The notes: generated from the letters alone by a model not told the origin. Positions 1 to 12,299 are shown, numbered from the stretch's first letter. The stretch is 64,000 nt of DNA from Hyperoodon ampullatus (GCA_949752795.1 OX457061.1:126881530-126945529), one strand, 5' to 3'. Translations and numbers: made by a program.

Positions 1-3000
1 GACTTTTTGTTTCGTTTGTGATTTCCTTTGCTGCACAAAAGCTTTTAAGTTTGATTAGGTCCCATTTGTTTATTTTTGCTTTTATTTCTTTGCCTTGGGA
101 GACTGATCTAAGAAAATATTGCTAGGATTTATGTCAGAGAATATTTTGCCTATGTTCTCTTCTAGGAGTTTTATGGTACCATGTCTTATATATAAAGTTT
201 ACGCCATTTGGAGTTTATTTTTATGTATGGTGTGAGGGAGTGTTCTAACTTCATTGATTTACATGTAGCTGTCCAGCTTTCCCAACGCCACTTGTTAAAG
301 AGACTGTCTTTTCTCCACTGTGTATTCTTGCCTCCTTTGTTGAAGATTAATTGACCGTAGGTGTGTGGATTTATTTTTGGGCTCTCTCTTCTGTTCCATT
401 GATTCATATATCTGTTTATGTCCCAATATCACACTGTTTTGATTACTGTAGCTTTGTAGTATTGTCCAAAGTCTGGGAGGGTTATGCCTCCAGTTTTGTT
501 CTTTTTTCTCAGGATTGCTTTGGCAATTCTGGGTCTTTCGTGGTTCCATATAAATTTTAAGATTATTTGTTCTAGTTCTGTGAAAAATGTCATGGGTAAT
601 TTGATAAGGATCACATTAAATAGGGATTGCTTTGGGGAGTATGGCCATTTTAACAATATAAATTCTTCCAAGAGCATGGGTTATCTTTCCATTTCTTTGA
701 ATCATCATCAGTTTTCTTTATCATTTTATAGTTCTCAACATATAGGTCTTTCACCTCCTTGGTTAGGTTTATGCCTAGGTATCTTCTTTATTTTGAAGCA
801 ATTTTAAATGGGATTGATTTTTTAATTTTCTCTTTCTGGTATTTCATTGTTAGTGTAAAGAAATGCAGCAGATTTCTGTACATTAATTTTGTATCCTGCT
901 ACTTTGCTGAATAGTTTTTGTGTGGGGTCTTTGCAGTTTTCTCTATATAGTATCATGTCATGTGCATATAATGACAATTTTACCTCTTCCCTTTGAATTT
1001 GGATACTTTTAATTTCTTTTTCTTATCTGATTGCTGTGGCTAGGACTTCCAATATTATGTTGAATAGAAGTGGTGAGAGTGGGCATCTTTGTCTTGCTTC
1101 AGAATTTAGTGGGAAGGTTTTCAGCTTTTCACCACTGTTTGTTATGTTGGCTGTGGGTTTGTCATAAATGGCTTTTATCATCTTGAGACATGTTCCCTCT
1201 GTACCCACTTTGGTGAGAGTTTTTATCACAAATGGATGTTTAATTTTATCAAATGCTTTTTCTGTGTCTATTGAGACTTTGTCCTTTCTTTTCTTAATAT
1301 AGTGCATCACATTGATAGATTTGTATATGTTGAACCATTGTTGTGACCTTGGAATAAAGTCCTACTTTTTATATGCTGTTGGATCCGGTTTGCTAATATT
1401 TTTTGAGGAATTTTTCATCTATATTCATCAAAGATATTGGCCTGTAATTCTATTTTTTTGTAGTGACTTTGTCTGGTTTTGGTATCAGGGTGATGGTGGC
1501 CTCATAGAATGACTTTGGGAGTGTTCCCTCCTCTTCAGTCTTTTGGAAGAGTTTGAGAAGGATAGGTATAAGTTTTTTGTATGTTTGGTAGAATTCCCCA
1601 GAGAAGCCATCCAGTCCTGGACTTTTGTTTGCAGGGAGTTTTTTTTTGTTTTTTTTTTTTTTTTTTTTTTTTTTTGCGGTATGCGGGCCTCTCACTGTTG
1701 TGGCCTCTCCCGCTGCGGAGCACAGGTTCCGGACGCGCAGGCTCAGTGGCCATGGCTCACGGGCCTAGCCGCTCTGCGGCATGTGGGATCTTCCCGGACT
1801 GGGGCACGAACCCGTGTCCCCTGCATTGGCAGGCGGACTCTCAAACACTGTGCCACCAGGGAAGCCCTCTCCTCTTTCATTTCTTATTTTGTTTATTTGG
1901 GTTCTCTCTCTTTTCTTCTTGGTGAGCCTGACTAGAGGTTTGTTGATTTTTTTTATCCTTTCAAAAAACCAGGTCTTGGTTTTACTGATTTTTTTTCTAT
2001 TGATTATCTCTATTTATTTCCTCTCTGATCTTTAATATTTCATTCCTTTTGCTAACTTTGGGTTTTGTTTTTTCTTCTTTTTCTAGTTCTTTTAGGTGGT
2101 AGGTTAAGTTGTTAATTTAAGATTTTTCTTGTTTCTTGAGGAAGGCCTGTATCACTGTGAACTTCTCTCTTGTAACTGCCTTTGCTGCATCCCATAGATT
2201 TTGTAAGGCTGTGTTTTCATACCATTTGTCTCAAGGTATTTTCTGATTTCCTCTTTGATTTCATCATTGACCCATTGGTTTTTCAGTAGCATGTTGTTTA
2301 GTCTCCATGTGATATTTTCCCCATCTTTCTGTGGTTGATTTCTAGTTTTATGCTGTTGTGGTCAGAAAAGAGGCTTGAAATAATTTCTCTCCTCTTAAAT
2401 TTTTTGAGGCTTGTTTTGTTCCTAGTATGTGATGTATACTAGCGAATGTGTATTCTGGTATTTTTTTGGATGTAGTGTCCTGTAGATGTCAATTAAGTTA
2501 AACTGTTCCATTGTGTCATTTAGGGTCTCTGTTGCTTTATTGATTTTCTGTCTGGAAGATCTGTCCATTGATGTCAGTGAGGTGTTAAAGTCTCCTACTG
2601 TATTGTATTTTTGTCAGTTTCTCCCTTCATATCTGTTAGCATTTGTTTTATGTATTTAGGTGTTCCTATATTGGGTGCATATATGTTAATGAGTGGAATA
2701 TCCTTTTGTATTGATCCTCTTATTGTTGTATAGTGTCCTTCTTTGTCTTTCTTTATGGCCTTTGTTTTAAAGTCTGTTTTGTCTGACATGAGTATAACTA
2801 CCGCTGCTTTCTTGTCATTTCCATTTGCATGAAATATCTTTTCCGTCCCCTCACTTGTAATCTGTGTGACTTGTGCCCTAAAGTGAGTCCTTGTAGGCAG
2901 CATATTGTAGGTTCTTGTTTTTATCCAATCTGCTACTCTGTGTCTGTTTAACAGAGCATTTAGTCTATAGACATTTAAAGTAATTTTTGATAAGTATGTA

Positions 3001-4257
3001 TTTATTGCCATTTCAAACCTTGTTTTCCAGTTGATTTTGTATTTCTTTTTTGTTTCTTTCTTTTTTTTGTTTTTTCTTTTGAGATTTGATTATTTTCTTT
3101 TGTATTATGCTTGAGCTCCTTTCTTTTTGGTTTTTGTGAATCTCTTGTATGTTTTTGATTTGTAATTACCCTGATTTTCAAGTATGTTAACCCTTAACCA
3201 TATCTACTTGCTTTAGACCGATAGTCATATAAGCTCAAACACGTTCTAAAAGATCTACATTTTCTTACTCGCCTTCCCACATTTTGTAATTTTGACATCC
3301 TATTTTTATCTTCATGTTTATTCTTTTGCTGTTAATTGTAGTTACAATCACTTTTACAAAAATTTTTGATTGTTTTTAATCTATGTATTGGCCTATTTAA
3401 GTGATTTTCAGTCCTTTTATATATTTGCCTTTCCTGTTATGTTTTTCCCTTTCTTATAGCTTGTTGTTTCTTTTCTATTTTGAGAAAACCTTGCAATATT
3501 TCTTTTAGGATGGATTTAACATTGCTATATTCTTTTAGCTTTTTCTTGTCTGAGAAATTCTTTATCTTTCCTTCTATTCTAAATGATAATCATGCTGGGT
3601 AGAGTATCCAAGTTTGCAGATTTTTCCCTTTCAGGACTTTGAATATATATTGCCACTCCCTCTGGCATGCAAATTTTCTGCAGAGGTATCAGCTGATAGC
3701 CTTATGGGAGTTCCCTTGTATACGACTCTTTGTTTTTCTTTTGCTGCCTTTAGAATCCTCTTTTTGTCTTTCACTTTTGCCATTTCAATTATGATATTCC
3801 TTGGTGTGAGTCTTTTTGCATTCATCCTGTTTGGGACCCTCTGTGCTTCCTGTTACTGGATATCTATCTCCTTCTTTAGATTTGGGAAGTTTTTAGCCAT
3901 AATTTCTTCAAATACATTTTCAATCCCCTTTCTTCTTTTTTCTCCTTCTGGGATCCCTATTTAGCATAGGTTGGCACACTTTATCCCATAGACCTCGTAT
4001 GTTGCTTTTTCTTTATTTGTCCTTTTGTCTGCTGTTCTGCTTGGATGATTTCCATTATTCTATCTTCCAGATCACTTATTTGTTCTTCTGCATTATTTAG
4101 TCTGCTATTCATTGCTTTTAGCTCAGTTTTTGTCTCAGCAATTGAGCTAATTTTGATTGGCTTCTCTTTAGTTTCTAGTTGCTTGTTACAGTGATCTGCA
4201 TTTCTATCGAAATTTTTCTTAATTCCTTTAGCATTTCTATTACCCCCCTTTTTGAAC
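1..4257 (-). mobile_element. L1 retrotransposon, 5'-truncated, 3' end outside window
   Basis: This is an antisense L1 within ANXA10 intron 3. Reading the minus strand downwards: the ORF1 coiled-coil remnant ends near 4257, the ORF1 C-terminal domain is at 3825-3631 (TPRNIIIEMAKVKDKKRIL), and the ORF2 endonuclease part is at 3011-2595. The reverse transcriptase palm is at 1310-1023 ([13 protein letters not shown] and [10 protein letters not shown]). The C-terminal part runs off base 1. The frame is broken by many stops and shifts. The RT active-site motif, normally ADD, reads YAHDMI at 951-968, so one catalytic aspartate is His, and motif B has R for G. It is therefore a dead copy. A CHR SINE interrupts it at 1639-1867. 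Confidence 0.95.
1639..1867 (-). mobile_element. CHR SINE inside the L1
   Basis: A tRNA-derived cetacean CHR element in antisense: a long T-run at 1639-1675 (its A-tail), then the body, ending with the element's 5' head (complement of gggcttccctggtggc) at 1867. No clear target duplication is visible. L1 sequence on its two sides does not join directly (see findings). Confidence 0.93.
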
Positions 4258-6638
4258 TTGGGAGCTGTTAGACAGGAGTCAATTATATAATAATAGGTAT
4301 TTATGGAACATGCCTAGAATTGTACCTTACTCAGTAGCTAAGAAAATAATTCCCTCTAATCTTGATTATTCACATTAATAAAAATATAAGAATATCAATG
4401 ATTAACATACAAGAAATCTATAAACTCTCCCACAGAAAGGGAAGGCTAGCAGAAGACACACCTTGTCCAGGTGGAAGAAATCATTCTGAACGTGAGCAAT
4501 GGGGGAGGTCAAGGAGCCCTCACCAAGGTCAGGCAGGGTGACCCGGGGAAGCCAGAGCAGGGAATGAGGGAAAAGGGAAATTTAGGCAATTTATGAATGT
4601 TCTTTTTAACTATTGGATTCTAAAGTGATGTTTTTCTTTTTCTCCTTTTTTTTTAGAGGCAGAGTGGAGTTCTATAAATGCAGTGCCAGTTCTGTGTCAG
4701 ACCCAGGCAGGACTCTGGAGGGAAGGATGGCGGCCAGTAACCCGGTCCCTGATTTCCAGGAGGTGATAGTCGAGGCGTCAGGAGGTAAGTAAAACTGAAC
4801 ACCTGGTGGGGAGGAGGACAGCATGACTACCTGACCTGGGCGCCTGCAGGAGAGGATGGGGCAGCAGCTGGAGAGAATGTGGTGCAACGGTGTCAGGTGT
4901 CATGGATGCATGTCTAGGGTGGCCTGCCTGTGCAGGTCCGGGCCCTGGAGTACACGGAGCACCAGGCGGGCCGGGCAGCCCGCTGTCAGTTTGCAGACCG
5001 CAGGGCCTGCCTTTGATGCGGTGGATGAAGCAGGAGGTGGTGAGCTGGCTTGAGGTGTGGAGCAGAGAGGGGCTGGGGGACTCGGTGAGCCTGTGGGCAG
5101 GTGGGTTGAATTCGGTGCCCAGATGGGTACTTGTGAGGGGAATTGAGATTAACGCTCAGGGATTAAAGCAGGAAAGTGGAGTTTTAGATTTGGACTCTTT
5201 CTGGCTTCAGTTTGGGGGGGTACCCAGGGGAAGGGCTGGGGGGCAGCAGCTCTGGGGGTGAGGGTCATTTCTACATCCATCTGGGTACCACATGGTGAAG
5301 GCCCAAATCAGGACAGTGTGAGCCAGGGACACGCGACAAGAAAAGTGACTATGAGACCCGGTAACTGATGTCTGATGGGGCATTTCAGAGCAGAGAGGCC
5401 CCTATCAGCTCGTCTAAGGGTCCCTAAGTTCCTCGGTGCCCAGGGACCTCAGCACAGGGGATCTGACCACTCTGAGACCTTGGGCGTGTGGTGCGTGCTC
5501 TACCCTGGAGGATCTGTTGTTTGATGTGTTGTAAGCACCTCATTTCTTAATTATTTTAATCTGTTTTAGAGTAATTTTGTAGAGAGTGATAAAGTAATGC
5601 TGTTACCTAAGTTAACCTGATCTATGGAAAGCACAGATGTATGCAAAGTTTTGGGTTAAAAATTTACTGAAAAATGACCTCTCTTATGGCAGTATGCATA
5701 TTAAAACAATATTGGATTACTAATGCTGCAACTTGTATAGCTTTTACATTCTCTTTCAAAAGAAAACTAGCACTGGTGTCATAGGAACATAAGAAAAGTA
5801 ACAGTTTTACCCGGAAAAAAAGCAAAACTGGTTTCCAGCTACGGCTTAATTCAGCCAATTTCATGAGTAGTGGTGGCTTTTTGGACTCGTCATTCATTCT
5901 AAAGCAGAGGTATACCTTTGTTTTGCGTACTGTAGTTGTTGAGACTGAGGTTTGGAGATTAAGTTTTTAAGGACTAACGTTACAGAAAAAGATTTATGAT
6001 GGTGTTTCATCGATAAAACTCAGTTGACAAAGAAATTGCTATTCCAGGTCCTTTTGGCCTGAAGAGTTTTTGTTCTGAGTCTGTGCTTTAAATGAGTAAC
6101 AAAAGAAAGCTTTAATGGCACTCCCTTTGAAATTGGGTGTGATTACTTTAAAGCACTGTGGGTAGTTTTATTGCCTGAAACTATTTTTAAGTGCCATTCT
6201 TTTCTAATGGGCTCTAACTGCAGCTGTGGGAAGAAAAGCTAGTGGGGAATTTGCTTGGGTTGAGAGGTGGGTGAGGACCTCTGGAGAAATGCAGGAAAAG
6301 CTCTTATTTGGGGCCTTGGATTATCAGCCCCTTGTGCACCTTCCCTAGAGCTTGACGCAGGGGTGTTTTTAGCCTAACTGGACCAACTGGTGGTGTCGGG
6401 CTGTCAGAACTTTTACTTCATGAAGCTGAACAATTTTGAGAAAGGGCTGGTGGGATCACAGGCACATTTGATGTGTCTCTTTCCGACATTCTGTGCACCA
6501 CATTTGGGGCAGAAGAACTGTTTCTGATGTTTGGTGAAGTCAGAAGCCTTTGTAATCGGAGGCTGAAAAGGGTAACGGTACCAGTTCTGAGCCTTCTCAG
6601 GAACTTCCTTGGAAAGGGGTGGGGAAGGAGGGACTCAC
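4258..6638. other. ANXA10 intron 3, mostly unique sequence
   Basis: No gene or recognised repeat was found. About 4640-5520 is clearly more GC-rich than its surroundings and contains an exon-like block on the plus strand (4657-4784, see findings). The rest, 5520-6630, is AT-rich unique intron. Confidence 0.6.
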
Positions 6639-6733
6639 CCGGCCGAAGGTGCTCAGGTAGGCCTCCGCAATCACCAGCCTCTGGGCGTTGCAGCGCTGGG
6701 TCAGGATGTCGATCAGCAGGTCCTTGTCACAGC
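6639..6733 (-). CDS. ANXA10: ANXA10 coding exon 3
   Basis: On the minus strand, acceptor cctcttttccag precedes 95 nt, and donor gtgagt follows at 6638. With the G from exon 2 it encodes G34, CDKDLLIDILTQRCNAQRLV and IAEAYLSTFGR, ending in phase 0 at R65. This is the end of helix A, the AB loop and helices B-C of annexin repeat 1. ANXA10 is unusual in having degenerate calcium-binding loops. Here the AB loop reads G-F-G-C-D, whereas the human residue 34 (from memory) is D. Eight of the ten differences from human in residues 1-65 fall in this exon, and 30 of 32 codons end in G or C, although the introns around it are AT-rich. It has no disabling change. The next exon (from D66) is not visible, so it should lie left of base 1. 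Confidence 0.93.
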
Positions 6734-8047
6734 CTGGAAAAGAGGCGTATTTGGAGAGTCGTGAGACTGCTACCCTGTAGGTAGGAAGAACTCAGTGTCC
6801 AGGGATCAAAGCCAGCATGCAAGCTTGTCCCCGTGATGCTTCCAGCAGGCAGGGAACAATTCCAACTCAAATGGAAGTCACAGGGAAGCCCCTGACATGG
6901 CGAGGTACCTCCTGTCTCTCCTCTTGATGCTACAACTACAGATTTTTCTTCAAAAGGACTCAATAAAAATACAGAGTGAAGAATGTGGTCTTTCTTCCAC
7001 CACCCCTCCTACCCCACCAACCAAAGGCTTTCCTGAACGCCAAGCTGATTCCTGTTTGAATTGGCCATGTGTCTTCCTTACTGTACGGTTTGATATGACT
7101 TACAACAAATGTACATTAAGACAAAAGTAACTGCTCTGGTCCTGATGTCAGCAGGTGAGAGGGTCCTGGTCCTTGTCTTCTTTGGAGAAAGCATTCCACA
7201 AAGAGACATTGTAAACCAGGCACAGAGTTTATTGGAAGCACAGTATGTGCAAAGAGAAAAAAGAAGCAATTTATTTAGAGCAGAAGCAAAGCACAAATAC
7301 ACATCCAGAGAAGAGTGCAGGAGTCCTGAATGAGGAGAGTTGATTTAAATCACTTACATGGGACAGGTCTCCCAGGTCTCTGTTCTCCTCTGGCCAATCA
7401 TCTCCCTTCTTTTCCCACATCTGACCTGTCTCAGGGCCCTCCTGGTATGTGTGCACGTCTTTTTGCCAAGATGGATTCCAGCGCTGAGGCTAACAGGAGA
7501 GCTGACAACACATATTATGGGGTAGCGCCCCCTCCCTTTTTTGACCCCCTGAGGAGCCTCTCTGTGCATGTGCGCTTGGAGAGGTTTCCCTGACCTCAGG
7601 AGATGTGATAGATGTGGTCACCTCACCTCTTCAGCAGAGCTCAGCTCCTGCCACTAACTTTGTCCTTGGAGTGTCAGGGGAAAGCAGAGCTCCAGTTTAG
7701 TCCACTTGACAGACCCCAGCTGCTCAGCCCAGGGGTGCGTCTGCCTCATACCTCAGTCCAGACCCCAACAGAAGGAAGAGTCCTGGGGAAGGGGCTGTGA
7801 GGGGGGGGCATGCCCCTGCCCAGGGGTGGGTGGCCCCTCCCCGTAACAGAGGCTCTGCTACTGGGCTCTGAGGCCCCCGCTTCCTCCTGCACCAACCCAT
7901 GAACCTGAAAAAACGCCTGAATGCACAGCTGCTTCAGGGAAATTTAGCTGCAGTGTTAGTGGTGGTAGAGTAACCAAGAAGGTGTTAGCATCCTCTCAGC
8001 TTGACCAAAATTCAGACAAACTTCTCCTGATTAGAAGCCCTTGACCT
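6734..8047. other. ANXA10 intron 2, unique sequence
   Basis: The stretch between exon 3 and the tetranucleotide repeat. Nothing recognisable was found. Short open frames here have no conserved motif. Confidence 0.6.
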
Positions 8048-8082
8048 CTTTCCTTCCTTCCTTCCTTCCTTCCTTCCTTCCT

Positions 8083-8151
<69 letters not shown>

Positions 8152-8195
8152 TTTTCTTCCCTCCTTCCTTCCTTCCTGCTTTCTTTCTTTTTTTC
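8048..8195. repeat. (TTCC)n/(TTTC)n microsatellite
   Basis: A pure pyrimidine tract of about 150 bp. A TTCC block leads into a long TTTC block, then returns to TTCC. It produces artefactual Lys/Glu/Arg-rich or Phe/Ser/Leu-rich open frames on both strands. Confidence 0.97.
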
Positions 8196-9055
8196 TGAGA
8201 GCATTTACTTGAGAAAACTTGGAGTTGTAAATTCTTTCTTTTCCCCTCAAGACATAAATCTTCTCCCAACCACCTGCCAGTTTTAATGTCCAGAACTGCC
8301 TTTCTCAAGGACTTGGGATGCATCCCTTTGAAATATAATCGCCAGGAAAGATAGAGCCACTGTCTCCCAGCCTCTGTGGCAGGCAGGACCCTAAGTACCA
8401 ATGAGCAGTCTCAGAAGTCCTCATTGTGTTGATCAAGGCCCCCACCCCTGTGACCTCTAGAACATCCCAGGGCTCAGACCTCGCCTGCCTTTTGTTTCAG
8501 AGGAGCTGAGTTCAGTCTCTCTCCTCTTTCATAAAGGCTTCCCTGCCTGTTGAATTCTGTGTGGTGTACTTTTTCTTTGACAAATTATGGAGATGAGGAG
8601 AAAAACCAGTTGAAGTGCTAGGATGTTAAGCAGATCATCTTTCTGGAAGTTAAAGCCATCCTGGATGTGTTCGGATCCTGGGAGGGTGATGAGCTGCACG
8701 TGAAAACACCCAGTGAATGAGGGCAAGGGACTGGATGTACACGGATGGCCGTGCCTGGAAGAACCCAGAGCGGGAGCGAGGTGTTTATGCAGGTGAGAGA
8801 AATGGTCCGGCAGCTGCAGAATGGAGGGAGGGAGGCAGAGGATCAGCTCCAGAGCCTGGGATTTCGGGTTTGGGAGCAAAGGCAGTCTGTAGAGAAAGGC
8901 ACAGAGCATCAGGTTCACGGGGGCCCAGGTTAAGCGCCGGAGCCAAGGGACATTAGGTGGTTCTGAAGGGATCTGCTGACTGCGTGATGGGCGGTCCAGA
9001 TGAACGTATTTTTAATAATAAATAGAAGGTTTTTCAATTGGATCCATTGTTGATT
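8196..9055. other. Intron 2, unique sequence
   Basis: No recognised element was found. 8650-8960 is purine-rich with several short open frames but no splice-framed conserved motif. Confidence 0.55.
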
Positions 9056-9059
9056 TTGC

Positions 9060-9740
9060 TATCGTCACACTTTTGTAACTTTTGTGGCCTTCTGGTTTTC
9101 GTTGTTGTTCTGTTGGGATTATCCACAACCTACCTCTCTGAATTACTCTCCATTTTTCAAAGTTCATAGCAATTCTGGCTCATTTATCCTTCTAGAGATA
9201 TTTCAGAGTAATATCATATGGATCTCAAAAATATTATTAAAATTTCAATTAAAATAACTGTAAACTTAGGAATCAATTTAGAGAAATTGTCTTTCTGTCA
9301 CTAACATGATGTATCTGTTGAATTAATTATGTGTTTTTCTTTTCTAAAAGACTTAGTAAAGATTTGTAGGGTTTTTGCAAATAACAAGAAACTTGATTTT
9401 GTTGAAATTATTCATATTTGCATTTCTATTGATATTTCAAGCTAATTATTTTTGCTTTGTTTCTTAACACATCATTGCTTAATGAAGTAAATGATGTTGA
9501 ATTTTATGTTGATGTTGTATCCAGAAAAATTATTGAACTCTCATAATTTTAAATAATGCTTTTGCTTGATTACCTTGGATTTTGAGATATATTAATAATG
9601 TCCTCTGCAAATTCAGAGAATTTTGATTTGTTTTTTAGAATCATCATATCTATTTCTCTTTCTTGTCCTATTAGGGGCAGGAATTTCTAGATAATTCCTA
9701 TCCTATGGTTTAACAGAAAAATCTGACATGATGAACCATA
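9060..9740 (-). mobile_element. Old L1 ORF2 fragment (RT region)
   Basis: AT-rich sequence that follows the antisense order of L1 ORF2 around the reverse transcriptase core, e.g. gtatccagaaaaattattgaactc and atgtcctctgcaaattc. It is heavily diverged and much older than the L1 at the window start. Confidence 0.6.
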
Positions 9741-10338
9741 GCAGTCTTATAGGTTTTTATGATGTACAATGGATTCTTGTTATTAGTGAAAGGTTTCTAC
9801 AAAGTCACCATGAGCATGAATTAGTAAATGCTGAACGACTGCTTCTAGGGGAAATATAGGAAAACTCCGCCGCTAGGAATAGAGGGAAACTCCCTCCACT
9901 TCTGTAAAGCAGGTCTACACACACCCTAGAGCTCACATCATATTGGTGGTGAGTGAGGCCTGGGGCAGGTGAGGAGGCCTAGTCTAAATAGCACCCAGTG
10001 TCTCACAAAGATTCCTTTTGCCTTGTATGCAGCGTTACCATGCGTTAGGCATATGGGTTAAAAATCGTTCCCCTTGCCAGGATCTCACAGGCATGATCTG
10101 GAAATTATATATGTTAACTGAGATAAAATACACACAGTTGTTCTAAGAGTGTGTGGGTAGGGAAGTGGCTTGTTGCAGTTAGGACTTGGCAAGTGGACTG
10201 CACTGTTAGAGATTGTTACCTGGGAGGTACTGCTTTTCCTTGGTGAATTGTTACACAACTGAAGACAATTTTTGTTAAAACTACTCATTTCCATTTGCGT
10301 CAGAGAATATTTTTGCTTTCTGATCTTTCTATGTAAAA
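9741..10338. other. Intron 2, possible DNA-transposon relic
   Basis: 9760-9960 (ggattcttgttattagtgaa and on) has the feel of an old DNA transposon relic, but I cannot name the family. The rest is unrecognised. Confidence 0.3.
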
Positions 10339-10350
10339 CACAGTAGCCAA

Positions 10351-11518
10351 GTCAAAAACCAACAAGTGAGACTACATTAAACTCAAAAGCTTCTGCAGAG
10401 CAAGAGAAACAATCAACAAAGTGAAAAGGCAACCTATAGAATGGGAGAAAATATTTGCAAATCATATACCTGATGAGGAGTGGATAGCTGCAATGTATCA
10501 GGAACTCATACAACTCAATAGTAAAAAATAATAATAATCTGATTGAAAAAAATGGGCAAAGGACCTGAATAGACATTTTTCCCAAGAAGATGTACAAATG
10601 GCCAAGAAGTACATGAAAAGATGCTCAACATCACTAATCATCAGGGAAATACAAATCAAAACCACAATAAGGTGCCACCTCACACCTGTCAGAATGGCCA
10701 TCATCTGAAAGACAAGAGATAAAAAGTGTTGGCAAGGGTGTGGAGAAAAGGGAGCCCTCCTGCACTGTTGGTGGGAATGTAAACTGGTGTAGCCACTATG
10801 GAAAACGTTACGGAGGTTCCTCAAAAAATTAAAAATAGAGCTACCATATGATCCAGTAGTTCCACTCCTGGGTATTTATCCACAGGAAATGAAATTGCTA
10901 TCTTGGAGAGTTATCTCCACCCCCATGCTCATTACAGCATTATTCACAATCGCTGAGACATGGAAACCACTTAGGTGTCCATCAACAAAGGAATGAATAA
11001 AGAAAATATGATACACACACAGTGGAATATTACTCAGCCACAAAAAGAAGGAAATCCTGCCATTTGTGACAATATGGATGGATCTTGAAGGCATTACACT
11101 GAGTGAAATAAGACAGAGAAATGCAGATACTGTATGATCTCACATACATGGAATCCAAAATAGCTGAATTCATAGAAACAACCAGGGGCTGGGGGATGGA
11201 GGAAAGGGGGAGATGACGGTCAAAGTGTACAGACCTCCAGTTATAAGAGGAATAAGTTCTGGGGATCTAACATCCGTCATGGTGACTACAGTTAACAATA
11301 CTGTATTGCATACTTGCAAGTGGCTAAGAGAGTAGAGAGTAGATGTTCTCACCATAACGATAATGACAAAAATGGTAATTCTGTGAGAAGAAGGATGTGT
11401 AAACTAACCTTATTGTGTTGACCATTAGCAAAATATACGTCTATGAAATCATCATGGTACACTTTAAACTTACACAATGTTATAGGTCATTTGTGTCTCA
11501 GCAAAGCTGGAAAAAACC
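10351..11518 (+). mobile_element. L1 3' fragment with target-site duplication
   Basis: A sense-strand 5'-truncated L1 of about 1.17 kb. It has the ORF2 C-terminal region (reads like [17 protein letters not shown] and [16 protein letters not shown], with stops), then the 3'UTR and a short A-tail. The 12-bp duplication cacagtagccaa flanks it at 10339-10350 and 11519-11530, so the insertion is intact at both ends. Confidence 0.93.
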
Positions 11519-11531
11519 CACAGTAGCCAAG

Positions 11532-11990
11532 GAAAACATTTGCAATTGTTGTTTTTGATTGCTCTTTGCCAGGGGCATCAGGATGGATAGACTTTCACAG
11601 CATCTTGAGCTGTGTTCTTGCTCTGTCATACTAGAGCGGAGGTGTGCCATCAAACCCAAAACCCCCTGAAATTCTTCAGCTAAAACACTGACAAGCAAAA
11701 ACCTACAAGGGGCAAAATGAATCCGAATTCTGACCCTAAAATTGCAATGACAGGAAAATTGAAACTGGCACAAAGAAAATTTTTGAGTGAATAGATTGCT
11801 TTGATTTATAGTTTTAAAGCAAAAATTATTCTCCTGAAGAAAAAGTTAATCTATAACTGTTCGTTACTCTGTCTCCAGATTTTTCTTGCCATGATTAATA
11901 TTTTAAAAGGCATAAGCATTGCGGACTCTTAATGTTGACTTTAGAGCATATTCAAAGTCCTTTTTTGTTTTCCTCCAGGGTCCTGCTAGT

Positions 11991-11991
<1 letters not shown>
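11532..11991. other. Intron 2, unique sequence
   Basis: No recognised feature was found between the L1 and the CA repeat. Confidence 0.6.

Positions 11992-12068
<77 letters not shown>
11992..12068. repeat. (AC)n microsatellite
   Basis: An uninterrupted AC dinucleotide run of about 38 units. It is likely polymorphic. Confidence 0.98.
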
Positions 12069-12070
<2 letters not shown>

Positions 12071-12299
12071 GTAGCTCGTGTAAAGATGACCTTGTCTTCA
12101 AAGCTGAGAGCTTGCTTTCTCATGAAAGGCTTTTTATGTTTCATGCAAACGTTTCCTTTCTGTTGTCAGTGTTCATCTCCATGCTCACCAGAAGTCTTCT
12201 TAGGACAGGTTGGATGTTTAACAGCTCCATATCATATCTTAAAGATTAAATCTTTTTTAAAAGAACTCAACAATTTCCCACTTCTCTCTACATTTCTTT

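Noticed and set aside
4258..6638. ANXA10 exon 4.
   Set aside because: I looked on the minus strand for the conserved continuation after R65 and found none, so it should lie outside the window.
7996..8401. Lys/Glu/Arg-rich frames.
   Set aside because: Pure translation of the TTCC/TTTC repeat.
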